A stretch of 64,000 nt of DNA from Fictibacillus phosphorivorans (lineage in GTDB: Bacteria; Bacillota; Bacilli; Bacillales; Fictibacillaceae). The notes under the pieces were generated by a model that saw nothing but the letters and a program-made list of their open reading frames with translations, had not been told where the DNA came from and ran no database searches. The stretch spans positions 1,984,001 to 2,048,000 of the forward strand of contig NZ_CP015378.1 of NCBI RefSeq assembly GCF_001629705.1, written 5' to 3'. Shown piece after piece: positions 1 through 9,322 of this stretch. The first letter of the stretch is position 1. The number at the start of each line of letters is the position of its first letter. A program made the translations under genes and the position numbers.

Positions 1-447
1 ACAGGTGGTGGAGGCTGGGGCCCAGTCACTACTCCGGTCCTAATGGCAAAACAAGATCTAACAACCAGAAAAGTGATCGGTTCTGTAGATACCAGCGAAT
101 TTGCAGTAGCTGTATCTGCATCAATCGGTTTCTTTGTCGCCCTTGGTTGGGAACAAGTTGAATGGCTTTGGGTCGGAGCTTTAATGCTTGGAGGAGTAAT
201 TGCTGCTCCTATTGCTGCGTGGCTTGTCCGTCTTATACCCTCACACATACTAGGGGTCTTAGTCGGAGGGCTCATCATTATTACTAACATAAGAACTCTT
301 CTTCATACTCTTGGTATACCCAACAAGATGTTGTTCTCGATCTACTTTGTACTTGCTGCTTTTTGGGCGGTCGGGATTATCTATGCGGTCAAAAGCAATC
401 CGGAAAATAAAAATCCAAAATTTTTGAAAAATTCTGTTGACTATTGA
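1..447 (+). CDS. TauE/SafE-family sulfite/anion exporter, C-terminal part (5' end outside window)
   Basis: Open from the first base in frame with the ATG at 43, so this is the C-terminal part of a longer gene. The first residues read TGGGGWGPVTTP, the glycine-rich GGGWGP motif of the TauE/SafE (YfcA, DUF81) permease family, which moves sulfite, sulfonates or related anions. About three hydrophobic membrane segments follow (roughly residues 35-55, 65-85 and 110-130), then a short charged tail ending FLKNSVDY. The stop is 45 bases before an S-box riboswitch, which fits a sulfur-metabolism neighbourhood. Substrate is inferred from family and context only. Confidence 0.8.
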   Translation, partial: TGGGGWGPVTTPVLMAKQDLTTRKVIGSVDTSEFAVAVSASIGFFVALGWEQVEWLWVGALMLGGVIAAPIAAWLVRLIPSHILGVLVGGLIIITNIRTLLHTLGIPNKMLFSIYFVLAAFWAVGIIYAVKSNPENKNPKFLKNSVDY

Positions 448-489
448 TTATGAGCTATGTATTATAAATCTTAATTCAATATTCTAATC

Positions 490-647
490 TTCTTATCCAG
501 AGAGGCTGAGGGACTGACCCTATGAAGCCCGGCAACCAGCGGAAACGCATGGTGCTAATTTCAGCAGAACAATCATTGTTCTGAAAGATGAGACTTCGAT
601 CGGGTGAAATCATCGGGACCTCTTCTTTTGGAAGAGGTCTTTTTTTC
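490..647 (+). ncRNA. SAM (S-box) riboswitch with intrinsic terminator
   Basis: Carries the S-box hallmarks in order: an AGAGG start helix (501-), the GGACTGACCCTATGAAGCC block, CCCGGCAACC, and the closing GGGTG helix near 602. It ends in a GC-rich hairpin (617-625 pairing with 631-639) followed by a T run (640-646). S-boxes bind S-adenosylmethionine and terminate transcription when it is plentiful. The regulated gene is metY, 65 bases downstream. Confidence 0.95.
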
Positions 648-711
648 TGGGATAAGTTGAAACTGAATGAGATTGGATATAAAAATATTAATGTTGAGGA
701 GAGATTTCAAA

Positions 712-2025
712 ATGACTGATCAAAATCCAAAAAGACAGTACGGGTTTGAAACGATTTCATTACACGAGGGTCAAAAAGTAGATCCTACTACAGGAGCTCG
801 AGCAGTTCCGATTTACCAAACTACTTCGTATCAGTTTAACTCTACGGAACATGCAGCTAACTTATTTGCGCTAAAAGAATTTGGGAACATCTACACGCGA
901 TTGATGAATCCGACTCAAGACGCTTTTGAGCAGACAATCGCTAAATTAGAAGGCGGAGTTGGTGCACTTGCCCTTTCATCTGGTCAGGCTGCCATTACAA
1001 ATGCCATATTTAATATCGCTGGCTCTGGTGATGAGATCGTTGCTTCTACCTCTCTATATGGTGGAACGTATAACCTGTTCTCTGTCACTCTCCCTAAGCT
1101 CGGTATTCATACACAATTTGCTGAGATTGATAACCTTCAATCGTTTAAAGATGCTATAACTGAAAAAACAAAAGCCGTTTACATCGAAACCATCGGCAAT
1201 CCAAAAATCGATGTTGCAGATATTCAATCCATTGCTGATATCGCACATGACGCAGGGGTTCCTCTTATAGTGGATAATACATTGGCAACGCCTTACCTTT
1301 GTCGTCCGATCGAGCATGGAGCGGATATCGTTGTGCACTCTGCAACAAAGTTCATTGGTGGACATGGTACATCAGTCGGTGGTGTAATCATTGATTCTGG
1401 GAAATTTGATTGGAGCAATGGTAAGTTCCCTGGGCTGACTGAGCCAGATCCAAGCTATAAAGGAATCGTGTATACGGATGCTTTTGGTCCGCTTGCTTAT
1501 ATTCTAAAAGCTCGCGTGCAGTTGCTGCGAGACTTAGGATCTTCCATCGCACCGTTCAATTCGTTCTTATTCATTCAAGGGCTTGAAACGTTGGCTCTTC
1601 GTATTGAAAGACACGTTGAAAATACACTTAAAGTAGCGAAGTTCTTAGAAAACCATCCATCCGTTGACTGGGTAAACTATGCAGGGCTACCTAGCAGTCC
1701 TTATTATGATTTAGCTCAAAAATATTTGCCTAAAGGAGCTGGTGCGATTCTTACGTTTGGTGTTAAAGGCGGTGTTGAGGAAGGTAAGAAATTGATCGAA
1801 AACGTTAGTATCTTCTCCCACCTGGCGAACGTTGGAGATTCCAAATCGCTAATCATCCACCCTGCTAGCACAACACACCAGCAGTTATCAGAAGAAGAAC
1901 AAAGAAAATCTGGCGTGAGTCCAGAATTAATTCGTCTTTCAATCGGAATTGAAACCGTAGACGATCTGATCTATGACTTAGATCACGCATTAAAAGCAAT
2001 CTCTCTTTCTCCTACTGGATTGTAA
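712..2025 (+). CDS. metY: O-acetylhomoserine sulfhydrylase / aminocarboxypropyltransferase
   Basis: 437 residues, the usual length for MetY of the Cys/Met PLP-enzyme family. It joins sulfide or methanethiol to O-acetyl-L-homoserine to give homocysteine or methionine in the cytoplasm. The opening ([19 protein letters not shown]) and the PLP-lysine block [18 protein letters not shown] (Schiff-base lysine in SATK) are typical, as is the C-terminal [10 protein letters not shown]...[11 protein letters not shown]. An upstream in-frame ATG at 667 exists, but the GAGGAGA ribosome site lies just before 712, so 712 is preferred. It sits directly under the S-box and should be repressed by SAM. Followed by its own terminator, so a single-gene unit. 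Confidence 0.93.
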   Translation: MTDQNPKRQYGFETISLHEGQKVDPTTGARAVPIYQTTSYQFNSTEHAANLFALKEFGNIYTRLMNPTQDAFEQTIAKLEGGVGALALSSGQAAITNAIFNIAGSGDEIVASTSLYGGTYNLFSVTLPKLGIHTQFAEIDNLQSFKDAITEKTKAVYIETIGNPKIDVADIQSIADIAHDAGVPLIVDNTLATPYLCRPIEHGADIVVHSATKFIGGHGTSVGGVIIDSGKFDWSNGKFPGLTEPDPSYKGIVYTDAFGPLAYILKARVQLLRDLGSSIAPFNSFLFIQGLETLALRIERHVENTLKVAKFLENHPSVDWVNYAGLPSSPYYDLAQKYLPKGAGAILTFGVKGGVEEGKKLIENVSIFSHLANVGDSKSLIIHPASTTHQQLSEEEQRKSGVSPELIRLSIGIETVDDLIYDLDHALKAISLSPTGL

Positions 2026-2040
2026 AATATACACACGCAG

Positions 2041-2073
2041 GCTGTTCAAAATAATTCTTTGAACAGCTTTTTT
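2041..2073 (+). terminator. Rho-independent terminator after metY
   Basis: GCTGTTCAAA pairs with TTTGAACAGC across a short loop and is followed by a T run. Confidence 0.85.
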
Positions 2074-2212
2074 GTTGCAAGGACATTTCTTCTGTTAACA
2101 GCGAACATCTAAAACGGATACCAACTATTAATAGAAGCGAAAACAGCTTTGTAATAAATCAGTTTCTACTTACAAATACTAAAGGTATTAAATTTTAGAA
2201 TGAGGGCTCATA

Positions 2213-3001
2213 ATGTTTACCACTATAAGAGTGATTGTTTTGATGTTCTTATATCACATTCTTTTTCTCACACCTAAAGTAGATGCTGGTGTTGTAAATC
2301 GTTTTGAAGTTGAAAAGTATGGAGATGTGATCTGGGAAGTTCCTTCAAAAAAGAAACAAGTTGCGATTACATTTGACGATGGACCAGACCCGGTATACAC
2401 TTCTCAGATCCTAGATGTTCTTAAAAAGGAAGGCGTTCATGCTACATTCTTTCTTATCGGAAAAAGGGTTGAAAAGTACCCAGAGATTGTTAAAAGAGAA
2501 CTAAAAGAAGGACATGAAATCGGAAACCATACGTATAATCATCCAAGTTTCCACACAATTTCAAGGCATAAAGTAGTAGTTGAAACTAGAAAGACTGAGC
2601 ATCTTCTAGATCCTGCTCATCATTCAGATTACATAAAATTGTTTCGACCTCCAGGTGGGACGGTTACAGAGAACAGTTTAAAAATCTTAAAAAAAGAGGG
2701 ATATAAAGTTATCCTATGGTCTTGGCATCAAGATCCACGTGATTGGACGAATCCAGGATCTGAAAGGATCGCTAGACACATCCTAACGAATTTAAAAAAC
2801 GGAGATATTATTCTTTTGCATGATTCTGGCGGTAATAGAAGTCAAACCGTTGCTGCATTAAAGATCATCCTTCCTAGACTAAAAGAAATGGGTTATGAAA
2901 TTGTCACGGTTGATGAACTATTAAAGATGCACCCCCGATACAATGAGTTTCACGGTACTGATATGAAGAAGAAAGAAGAAGTACCATTATTACTTGAATA
3001 A
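2213..3001 (+). CDS. Secreted polysaccharide deacetylase (NodB domain)
   Basis: 262 residues with an N-terminal hydrophobic signal or anchor (about 5-25). The NodB/CE4 metal-dependent deacetylase motifs appear in order: TFDDGP at 53-58 (catalytic and metal Asp), HTYNHP at 106-111 (metal His), RPPGG at 145-149, a DPRDW block near 174-178 and LHDSGG at 202-207. The family removes acetyl groups from peptidoglycan or chitin-like glycans outside the membrane; Bacillus members act on spore cortex or wall. The motifs are intact, so it should be active. The exact substrate cannot be read. Single-gene unit between two terminators. Confidence 0.85.
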   Translation: MFTTIRVIVLMFLYHILFLTPKVDAGVVNRFEVEKYGDVIWEVPSKKKQVAITFDDGPDPVYTSQILDVLKKEGVHATFFLIGKRVEKYPEIVKRELKEGHEIGNHTYNHPSFHTISRHKVVVETRKTEHLLDPAHHSDYIKLFRPPGGTVTENSLKILKKEGYKVILWSWHQDPRDWTNPGSERIARHILTNLKNGDIILLHDSGGNRSQTVAALKIILPRLKEMGYEIVTVDELLKMHPRYNEFHGTDMKKKEEVPLLLE

Positions 3002-3006
3002 ATAAT

Positions 3007-3041
3007 GAAAAGAACAATTTATTAAATGAATTGTTCTTTTC
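3007..3041 (+). terminator. Terminator after the deacetylase gene
   Basis: AAAAGAACAATT pairs with AATTGTTCTTTT around an 8-10 base loop. Confidence 0.8.
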
Positions 3042-3105
3042 TATTTTAATGACTTCGCTCCTCCCTTTTATCAAACGCTTGGCAACTATTTGTTTTTAAC
3101 GATAA

Positions 3106-3159
3106 ATAAAAGCGCTTGCATTTTATGATCACTGTACTATAATACTTGTATACAAGTAT
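3106..3159 (+). promoter_or_regulatory. gnt promoter with cre site and GntR operator
   Basis: A -35 TTGCAT (3116-3121) and -10 TATAAT (3138-3143) are 16 bases apart. A 15-base sequence at 3106-3120 matches the CcpA cre consensus WTGNAANCGNWNNCW at all but one position and overlaps the -35. A perfect 18-bp palindrome ATACTTGTATACAAGTAT (3142-3159) starts inside the -10; it matches the gluconate-operon operator of B. subtilis. Expected control: repression by GntR relieved by gluconate, plus catabolite repression. Confidence 0.88.
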
Positions 3160-3184
3160 ACTCGTTCTACAAAAGGAGGTTATT

Positions 3185-3919
3185 ATGCTGAACGATACTA
3201 ATGATTTTCTTTATCCTGAAAAGTGGCTTTCTAAAGCTTCCACTGGAGAACGTGTCGCATGTGAGTTGAGAATGAGGATCATTTCGGGACTCATTGAAAG
3301 CGGTACCACTCTATCTGAAAATAAATTAGCTGCTGAATACCATGTAAGCCGCTCTCCTATAAGAGAAGCACTTAAGGTTCTATCAAATGAAAACTTAATT
3401 CGGTTAGAGCGTATGGGTGCAGTTGTGGTCGGATTAACAGAAAAAGAAATAGAAGAAATTTATGATGTTCGCCTACTTATTGAGACGTTTGTGTTTGAAC
3501 GATTGGTTAAAATCGATACCACTCAAGTAGTTAGAGAACTCACAAAAATTTTAGAGATGATGCAGATCGCTAAAAAGTACAAAGATGCTGATGAGTTTGC
3601 ATTTCAAGATGTCTTGTTTCATGAAACAATCATTCGTTCGATTAACCATTCGTATATCACCATGATCTGGAACAACACGAAGCCAGTTATGGAAAGCTTC
3701 ATTTTATTATCCATGCGCATGCATTTTAACGAAAAATACGATGACCTTTCTCGAATCATGAAAAACCATGAACTCTACATTGATGCAATCTCTTCAAAAA
3801 ATAGAGAAATCATGATTCAATCCCTTCATCAAAATTTTGATGATGTTCAAGGAAAAGTAGACGATTTATGGATGTCACAGCAATTGCTATCGAAAGCAAG
3901 AGAGCAAGAAAAGGAGTAA
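3185..3919 (+). CDS. gntR: Gluconate operon repressor, GntR family
   Basis: 244 residues, matching the 243-residue B. subtilis GntR. The N-terminal winged helix (about 10-80) contains LAAEYHVSRSPIREALKVL, the recognition region of the FadR subfamily; the C-terminal all-helical FCD-type domain binds the effector (gluconate in the known homologue). The ORF opens farther upstream at 3146, but that would start inside the operator. AAAGGAGG at 3173-3179 places the start at 3185. First gene of gntR-gntK-gntP, five bases before gntK, and itself under the operator, so autoregulated. Confidence 0.92.
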   Translation: MLNDTNDFLYPEKWLSKASTGERVACELRMRIISGLIESGTTLSENKLAAEYHVSRSPIREALKVLSNENLIRLERMGAVVVGLTEKEIEEIYDVRLLIETFVFERLVKIDTTQVVRELTKILEMMQIAKKYKDADEFAFQDVLFHETIIRSINHSYITMIWNNTKPVMESFILLSMRMHFNEKYDDLSRIMKNHELYIDAISSKNREIMIQSLHQNFDDVQGKVDDLWMSQQLLSKAREQEKE

Positions 3920-3923
3920 ATCA

Positions 3924-5501
3924 ATGACAGATATCGACAGTACACAACATAGAAAAAGCTATATGGTAGGAGTCGACATCGGAACTACAAGTACTAAAGC
4001 AGTATTATTCAACGAGAAAGGTGAAGTTCTTTCACAGGAGAACATCGGGTATCCGCTTCACACGCCTGACATTTCTACTGCGGTACAAAACCCAGAGGAA
4101 ATTTTCCAGACAGTTTTGCAAACCCTTACAAATGTTGTTAAGAAATCTGATATACCTTCTAAAGCTATCTCCTTCATTTCATTTAGCTCTGCGATGCATA
4201 GCGTGATTGCAATGGATGAAAACGATAATCCATTAACACCCTGCATCACTTGGGCAGATAATCGTAGTGAAGCTTGGGCACGAAAGATAAAAATGGAATT
4301 TAACGGGCATGAGATCTATGAACGAACAGGTACTCCTATCCATCCAATGAGTCCATTAAGTAAAATCGCTTGGATTGTAAATGATCAGCCTGAAATCGGA
4401 GCAAGAGCAAAAAAGTATATAGGAATTAAAGAGTTCATCTTCCATCGCTTATTCAATGAATATGTTGTCGATCATTCTCTCGCCTCAGCCATGGGGCTCA
4501 TGAATCTAAAAAATCTGGAATGGGATGAAGAGGCTTTACGTGTTGCTGGGATTAATCGAGACCAACTCTCTACCTTAGTTCCAACAACTACGATTTTCAA
4601 TCATTGTCAATTGGATATTGCAAAACAGATTGGAATCGATCCAAAGACTCCATTTATTATTGGTGCGAGTGATGGAGTGTTATCAAACCTTGGAGTTGAT
4701 GCGATTGGTAAGGGTGAGATCGCAGTAACCATTGGTACAAGCGGCGCTATTCGTACAATAATTGATAAACCACAAACAGATGAAAAAGGAAGAATTTTTT
4801 GTTATGCCTTAACAGAGAACCATTGGGTCATCGGTGGCCCGGTAAATAACGGTGGTGTAGTCCTGCGTTGGATTCGCGATGAATTCGCTGCCTCAGAACT
4901 CGAAACAGCAAAGCGATTAGGAATCGATCCATATGAAATCCTTACAAAAATAGCCGAACGTGTTCGACCAGGAGCGGATGGTTTATTGTTTCATCCCTAC
5001 CTCGCTGGTGAACGTGCTCCACTTTGGAATTCAGATGTTCGAGGCTCATTCTTCGGTCTAACGTTGTCTCATAAAAAAGAACATATGATCAGAGCTGCAC
5101 TGGAAGGGGTGATTTATAACCTTTATACCGTGTATCTAGCATTGGTCGAATGTATGGATGAACCGGTAACCCGAATTCAAGCGACCGGTGGCTTTGCTCG
5201 ATCAGAAACATGGCGTCAGATGATGTCGGACATTTTTGATACAGAGTTAGCCGTTCCTGAAGTTTACGAAAGTTCTTGCTTAGGGGCATGTATTCTTGGA
5301 TTGTATGCAACAGGAAGAATAGAATCGTTCGAAGCAGCTTCAAACATGGTTGGGAGCACCTACACTCATACTCCAAATGAAGACGCGGTAAAAGAATATA
5401 GAGAATTGTTACCCATCTTTATTAGTCTATCTAGAAAACTAGAAGAAGATTATTCACGTATTGCAGCGTATCAAAGAAGTTTGATTCATAGAGAAAATTA
5501 G
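3924..5501 (+). CDS. gntK: Gluconate kinase, FGGY family
   Basis: 525 residues (B. subtilis GntK is about 513). FGGY carbohydrate kinase: N-terminal ATPase fold with VGVDIGTTSTKAVLFNEKGE (about 15-34), the central TIGTSGAIR phosphate loop, and the C-terminal signature ATGGFARSETWRQMMSDIF. Phosphorylates cytoplasmic gluconate to 6-phosphogluconate with ATP. AAGGAG precedes the ATG. It lies between gntR and gntP in one operon. No gntZ (6-phosphogluconate dehydrogenase) follows, unlike the B. subtilis gntRKPZ order. Confidence 0.93.
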   Translation: MTDIDSTQHRKSYMVGVDIGTTSTKAVLFNEKGEVLSQENIGYPLHTPDISTAVQNPEEIFQTVLQTLTNVVKKSDIPSKAISFISFSSAMHSVIAMDENDNPLTPCITWADNRSEAWARKIKMEFNGHEIYERTGTPIHPMSPLSKIAWIVNDQPEIGARAKKYIGIKEFIFHRLFNEYVVDHSLASAMGLMNLKNLEWDEEALRVAGINRDQLSTLVPTTTIFNHCQLDIAKQIGIDPKTPFIIGASDGVLSNLGVDAIGKGEIAVTIGTSGAIRTIIDKPQTDEKGRIFCYALTENHWVIGGPVNNGGVVLRWIRDEFAASELETAKRLGIDPYEILTKIAERVRPGADGLLFHPYLAGERAPLWNSDVRGSFFGLTLSHKKEHMIRAALEGVIYNLYTVYLALVECMDEPVTRIQATGGFARSETWRQMMSDIFDTELAVPEVYESSCLGACILGLYATGRIESFEAASNMVGSTYTHTPNEDAVKEYRELLPIFISLSRKLEEDYSRIAAYQRSLIHREN

Positions 5502-5518
5502 TATCAGGGGGATTTATC

Positions 5519-6865
5519 ATGCCATTATTTATCGTAGCTTGTGGAATTTTAGCATTGTTAGTATTAATCATGTATTTCAAGTTAAACACATTTATTTCTT
5601 TGATCATCGTATCATTCGGTGTTGCATTAGCATTAGGTATGCCACTTGGAGAAATCGTAAAATCCATTGAAGCAGGTCTTGGTGGAACGCTCGGGCATTT
5701 GGCGTTAATCTTTGGTTTAGGCGCAATGTTAGGTAAACTGATCGCTGATGCTGGCGGTGCTCAACGAATTGCCATTACACTGATCGAGAAGTTCGGTGAA
5801 AAGAAAATTCAATGGGCGATTGTTGTTGCTTCATTTATTATTGGTATCGCTTTATTCTTTGAAGTAGGTCTTGTATTGTTAATTCCAATCGTATTTGCCA
5901 TTTCAAAACAATTACGCGTTTCCATTCTTTATCTAGGTATTCCAATGGTAGCGGCTCTTTCTGTAACGCACGGATTCTTGCCTCCTCACCCAGGTCCAAC
6001 GGTAATTGCAGGTGAATATGGTGCGAATATTGGTGAAGTTTTACTTTATGGATTCATCATTGCGATTCCAACTGTTATTCTAGCTGGACCCGTGTTTACG
6101 AAAATTGCAAAAAAGATTGTACCAGACTCATTTAACAAAACAGGAAATATTGCTTCATTAGGCGAACAAAAAGTTTTTAAATTAGAAGATACACCTTCTT
6201 TTGGTATCTCAGTGTTTACAGCGATGCTTCCAGTTATTTTGATGTCGATTGCTACGGTGATCACACTTATTCAAAACACGATGGGGATCGATGACTCAAA
6301 GACATTTGAAATTATCCGTTTTGTTGGTGACGCTTCTACTTCCATGTTGATCTCATTACTAGTAGCTGTTTATACGATGGGATTAGCAAGAAAAATTCCA
6401 ATTACAACGGTTATGGACTCATGTACGACAGCTATCACACATATCGGAATGATGCTGTTAATTATTGGTGGAGGTGGAGCCTTCAAACAAGTATTAATCA
6501 ACGGTGGTGTTGGTGATTATGTAGCTGAATTGTTCAAAGATACTACATTTTCTCCAATCTTGTTAGCTTGGATCATTGCAGCCATCCTTCGAATCTCTTT
6601 AGGGTCTGCGACAGTTGCTGCATTAACAACAGCAGGACTAGTTATTCCACTATTAGGTCAGACCGATGTCAATCTTGCGTTAGTCGTTTTAGCTACAGGT
6701 GCTGGTAGTTTAATAGCATCACATGTGAACGATGCTGGTTTCTGGATGTTCAAAGAATATTTTGGTTTAAGTATGAAAGAAACCTTTGCAACTTGGACTT
6801 TATTAGAGACCATTATCTCAGTTGCTGGTCTAGGCTTTATCTTGCTATTAAATTTGTTTGTATAA
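5519..6865 (+). CDS. gntP: Gluconate:H+ symporter, GntP family
   Basis: 448 residues of highly hydrophobic sequence with about 12-13 membrane segments, the standard size for GntP permeases. Family motifs include GLGGTLGHLALIFGLGAMLGK near 55-75, HGFLPPHPGPT near 150, and the C-terminal SHVNDAGFWMFKEYF. Imports gluconate by proton symport. GGGGGA ribosome site before the ATG; 17 bases after gntK. The operon ends in a strong terminator immediately downstream. Confidence 0.93.
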   Translation: MPLFIVACGILALLVLIMYFKLNTFISLIIVSFGVALALGMPLGEIVKSIEAGLGGTLGHLALIFGLGAMLGKLIADAGGAQRIAITLIEKFGEKKIQWAIVVASFIIGIALFFEVGLVLLIPIVFAISKQLRVSILYLGIPMVAALSVTHGFLPPHPGPTVIAGEYGANIGEVLLYGFIIAIPTVILAGPVFTKIAKKIVPDSFNKTGNIASLGEQKVFKLEDTPSFGISVFTAMLPVILMSIATVITLIQNTMGIDDSKTFEIIRFVGDASTSMLISLLVAVYTMGLARKIPITTVMDSCTTAITHIGMMLLIIGGGGAFKQVLINGGVGDYVAELFKDTTFSPILLAWIIAAILRISLGSATVAALTTAGLVIPLLGQTDVNLALVVLATGAGSLIASHVNDAGFWMFKEYFGLSMKETFATWTLLETIISVAGLGFILLLNLFV

Positions 6866-6869
6866 ATCA

Positions 6870-6910
6870 AAAAAGATCCCTATCGACATAATTTCGATAG
6901 GGATCTTTTT
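6870..6910. terminator. Bidirectional terminator between gntP and the peptidase gene
   Basis: A 17-bp near-perfect stem (AAAAAGATCCCTATCGA / its complement) with A and T runs on both sides serves the convergent genes. Confidence 0.9.
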
Positions 6911-6928
6911 GTGTAGTTTCTTATCATT

Positions 6929-7990
6929 TTAAGCTAACTGAATATTAAATTCCTCTAAAAGATCTTTAAACGCTGGCCGTTCATTCCCATCTCTACCGCT
7001 AACATGTGAAGCCGTTACAAGCGAGTTTAACACCGCTTCCTCTGTTGCTTCACCAACTGCTCTAAAAGCAAGATCTAAATCTTCTTCATGAATCGTAGGA
7101 ATGGTAGTGATATGCTTTGGTTTAAAGTGAGGAATCTTTGTTGCTGTTGAAAAACCAATCACCACTTCCCCACTTCCATGAGTAATAAATGAACCCGTTC
7201 TTGATAACCCGAGTACTGACCTTTTAATAATTCGATTTAGCTGTCTTTCGGAAACCGGAAGATCGGTTGCAACAATAATCATCACAGATCCTTTGTCTTT
7301 TTCTTCCCACGATTTTAGCAAAGCTTCCTTTAATTCTTGTCCGATCGCTCTACCATTTATCTGTAAGTCGCTCAGTATACCAAAGTTTGATAAAACAAGT
7401 ATGCCTATCGTATACATCTGCTGGTCGATTGAAAAACACCGAGAAGCCGTTCCAATGCCACCTTTTAACGAATAACAAAGCATACCTGTCCCTGCTCCAA
7501 CACTGCCTTCTATTACATGCTTCCCTGCATTTTGTAGTGCTTCTACTACATGATGTTTCTCTATAAATTGTGCTCTTACATCATTTAATAACATGTCATT
7601 GCATTCCCCAACAATAGGATTTACCGTTCCAGTTGTTCTTCCGATTTCTGGATTTCGTTCTAACATATATGCCATTAATGCATCAGAAGCCGTGCCGATA
7701 CTCAATGTGTTCGTAAGTATAATAGGCGTTTCCAAGACACCTAGTTCTTTCATCTGAATGGTTCCCATTGTTTTTCCAAACCCATTGATCACATAACTTG
7801 AAGCGATCAGTTTCTCCATAAATGTATTTCCTTCATGAGGAATGATAGCGGTAACCCCTGTTTGACAATTTCCTTCGCTTAGTGTCACGTGTCCTACTGA
7901 AACCCCTACTACATCTGTAATCGAGTTATTCTGACCGGTCTCAAGCTTCCCGATCTTCACACCAAAATCTCGAATTCTTTTTTGTTGCAT
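6929..7990 (-). CDS. P1 family peptidase (DmpA/BapA-type aminopeptidase)
   Basis: 353 residues. DmpA-like N-terminal-nucleophile hydrolases cleave themselves before a serine and act as aminopeptidases or esterases. Seen here: ITDVVGVSVGHVT, TGVTAI, the GSVGAGTGM and FKGG-like SLKGGIGTAS blocks, then DKGSVMIIVATDLP, where the Ser (about residue 235) is the expected autocleavage nucleophile. The ORF extends 19 codons upstream, but GAGAGGTG before the ATG at 7990 sets this start and leaves a 22-base gap from the MerR stop. Probably co-transcribed with the MerR gene. Substrate unknown. Confidence 0.87.
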   Translation of the reverse strand: MQQKRIRDFGVKIGKLETGQNNSITDVVGVSVGHVTLSEGNCQTGVTAIIPHEGNTFMEKLIASSYVINGFGKTMGTIQMKELGVLETPIILTNTLSIGTASDALMAYMLERNPEIGRTTGTVNPIVGECNDMLLNDVRAQFIEKHHVVEALQNAGKHVIEGSVGAGTGMLCYSLKGGIGTASRCFSIDQQMYTIGILVLSNFGILSDLQINGRAIGQELKEALLKSWEEKDKGSVMIIVATDLPVSERQLNRIIKRSVLGLSRTGSFITHGSGEVVIGFSTATKIPHFKPKHITTIPTIHEEDLDLAFRAVGEATEEAVLNSLVTASHVSGRDGNERPAFKDLLEEFNIQLA

Positions 7991-8012
7991 GTATGTAACA
8001 CCTCTCAATGGT

Positions 8013-8381
8013 TTAGGTGATATCTCTTTTTTGCATATGTTCTTCATAAGTTGCTATCTTTTTGCGCAACATATCATCAATATCTATTAATACTTGTATT
8101 TGTTTCTGAACATGATCTTGATGATTCTTTAACAAACCCAACCTCTTTTGACTGGTATGATCTCCTTGTACGAATAATGAAGCATATTCTTTGATCTGAG
8201 CAAGCGGCATTTTAGTTTCTTTGAGTTTTATGACAAATCCCAGCCATTGTAAATGAGATTCAGAATAACGTCGATCTCCATTCTCTGTTCGTTCTGGTGT
8301 GATAATCTTTTCTTTTTCATAAAATCGCAGTGTATGAGTCGTTACGTTAAGCAGCTTTGCAACTTCTCCAATGGAATACAT
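8013..8381 (-). CDS. MerR family regulator (AdhR/NmlR-like)
   Basis: 122 residues. The N-terminal winged helix YSIGEVAKLLNVTTHTLRFYEKEKII with DRRYSESHLQWL is diagnostic of MerR; a coiled-coil dimer helix fills residues 80-120. There are no Cys residues, so it is not a typical metal or NmlR thiol sensor. A TTG two codons upstream is possible, but GGGGTG suits the ATG at 8381. Divergent from a dehydrogenase gene across a MerR-type promoter and followed by the P1 peptidase gene. Confidence 0.88.
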   Translation of the reverse strand: MYSIGEVAKLLNVTTHTLRFYEKEKIITPERTENGDRRYSESHLQWLGFVIKLKETKMPLAQIKEYASLFVQGDHTSQKRLGLLKNHQDHVQKQIQVLIDIDDMLRKKIATYEEHMQKRDIT

Positions 8382-8411
8382 ATTCAATCACCCCAACTGT
8401 TATCTAGTTCC

Positions 8412-8442
8412 TTGACTTAGAGTTTACTCTAATCAGTATAAT
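8412..8442 (+). promoter_or_regulatory. MerR-type promoter with 19-bp spacer and operator dyad
   Basis: -35 TTGACT (8412-8417) and -10 TATAAT (8437-8442) are 19 bases apart instead of 17. The spacer carries TTAGAGT-TT-ACTCTAA (8417-8432), a perfect 7-2-7 dyad. MerR proteins twist such overlong promoters into an active shape. It points at the dehydrogenase gene. Confidence 0.85.
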
Positions 8443-8489
8443 AAAACACAAGAACAATTACCAAAACATTTATTTAAGGAGTGACAAGA

Positions 8490-9251
8490 ATGAAATACAC
8501 CGTCATCACAGGAGCAAGCTCAGGTATTGGATATGAAACGGCACTTGCATTTGCCGCTAGAGGTAAGAATCTAATAATTGCAGCTCGAAGAACAGAGGAA
8601 TTAGAGCAACTGAAATCAAACGTGCTCTCTCAGTATCCAGAATTGGATGTTGTGGTACAAACCGTTGATCTATCTATAATTTCGAATGCACATGATTTCT
8701 ACGAAAGTCTTAAGAAATATGAAATTGAAACTTGGATTAACAATGCAGGCTTCGGGAACTTTGCTTCGGTTGGAGAACAAAAATTAGATAAGATTGAAGC
8801 AATGCTTCACTTAAATATTGAAGCATTAACCGTTCTTTCTTCACTTTACGTTAGAGATTATGGGAATGTGGAAGGAACACAGCTTATCAACATCTCATCT
8901 GGTGGAGGCTACACGATCGTTGCGGATGCTGTAACTTATTGTGCATCCAAATTTTATGTGAGTGCCTTTACAGAAGGACTCGCACAGGAATTAAAAGGTA
9001 AAGGACAGGCTATGCAAGCAAAAGTATTGGCTCCGGCCGCTACTGAGACGGAATTTGCGAAACGTTCCATGGATCTTGAGAACTTTCAATACGAAGGAAC
9101 CGTTCCAAAATTTCATACAAGTAAAGAGATGGCTGAATTCTTACTTAATTTATACGATAGTGAGAAAGTAGTGGGCATCGTTGATGGTGAAACTTATGAA
9201 TTTCATTTAAAAGACCCAATCTATCCCTATGCTGCAAGACAAAGAAAATAG
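8490..9251 (+). CDS. Short-chain dehydrogenase/reductase
   Basis: 253 residues, classical SDR length. TGASSGIG (NAD(P) loop, residues 6-13) with basic residues AARRTEE after strand 2, suggesting NADPH; NNAG near 87; catalytic Ser in INISSGGG and the YxxxK pair in YCASKFY. Oxidoreductase of unknown carbonyl or alcohol substrate. AAGGAG places the start at the ATG at 8490 rather than the GTG three codons earlier. The MerR-type promoter upstream suggests induction by an electrophile or aldehyde-like signal, by analogy with AdhR-type systems (inference). Confidence 0.88.
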   Translation: MKYTVITGASSGIGYETALAFAARGKNLIIAARRTEELEQLKSNVLSQYPELDVVVQTVDLSIISNAHDFYESLKKYEIETWINNAGFGNFASVGEQKLDKIEAMLHLNIEALTVLSSLYVRDYGNVEGTQLINISSGGGYTIVADAVTYCASKFYVSAFTEGLAQELKGKGQAMQAKVLAPAATETEFAKRSMDLENFQYEGTVPKFHTSKEMAEFLLNLYDSEKVVGIVDGETYEFHLKDPIYPYAARQRK

Positions 9252-9322
9252 TCATAATACCTCGGTGACATTATGATAAACTGTTGAAGTAGATGAAGAA
9301 GACTCCTGTTGGAGGTATCACT

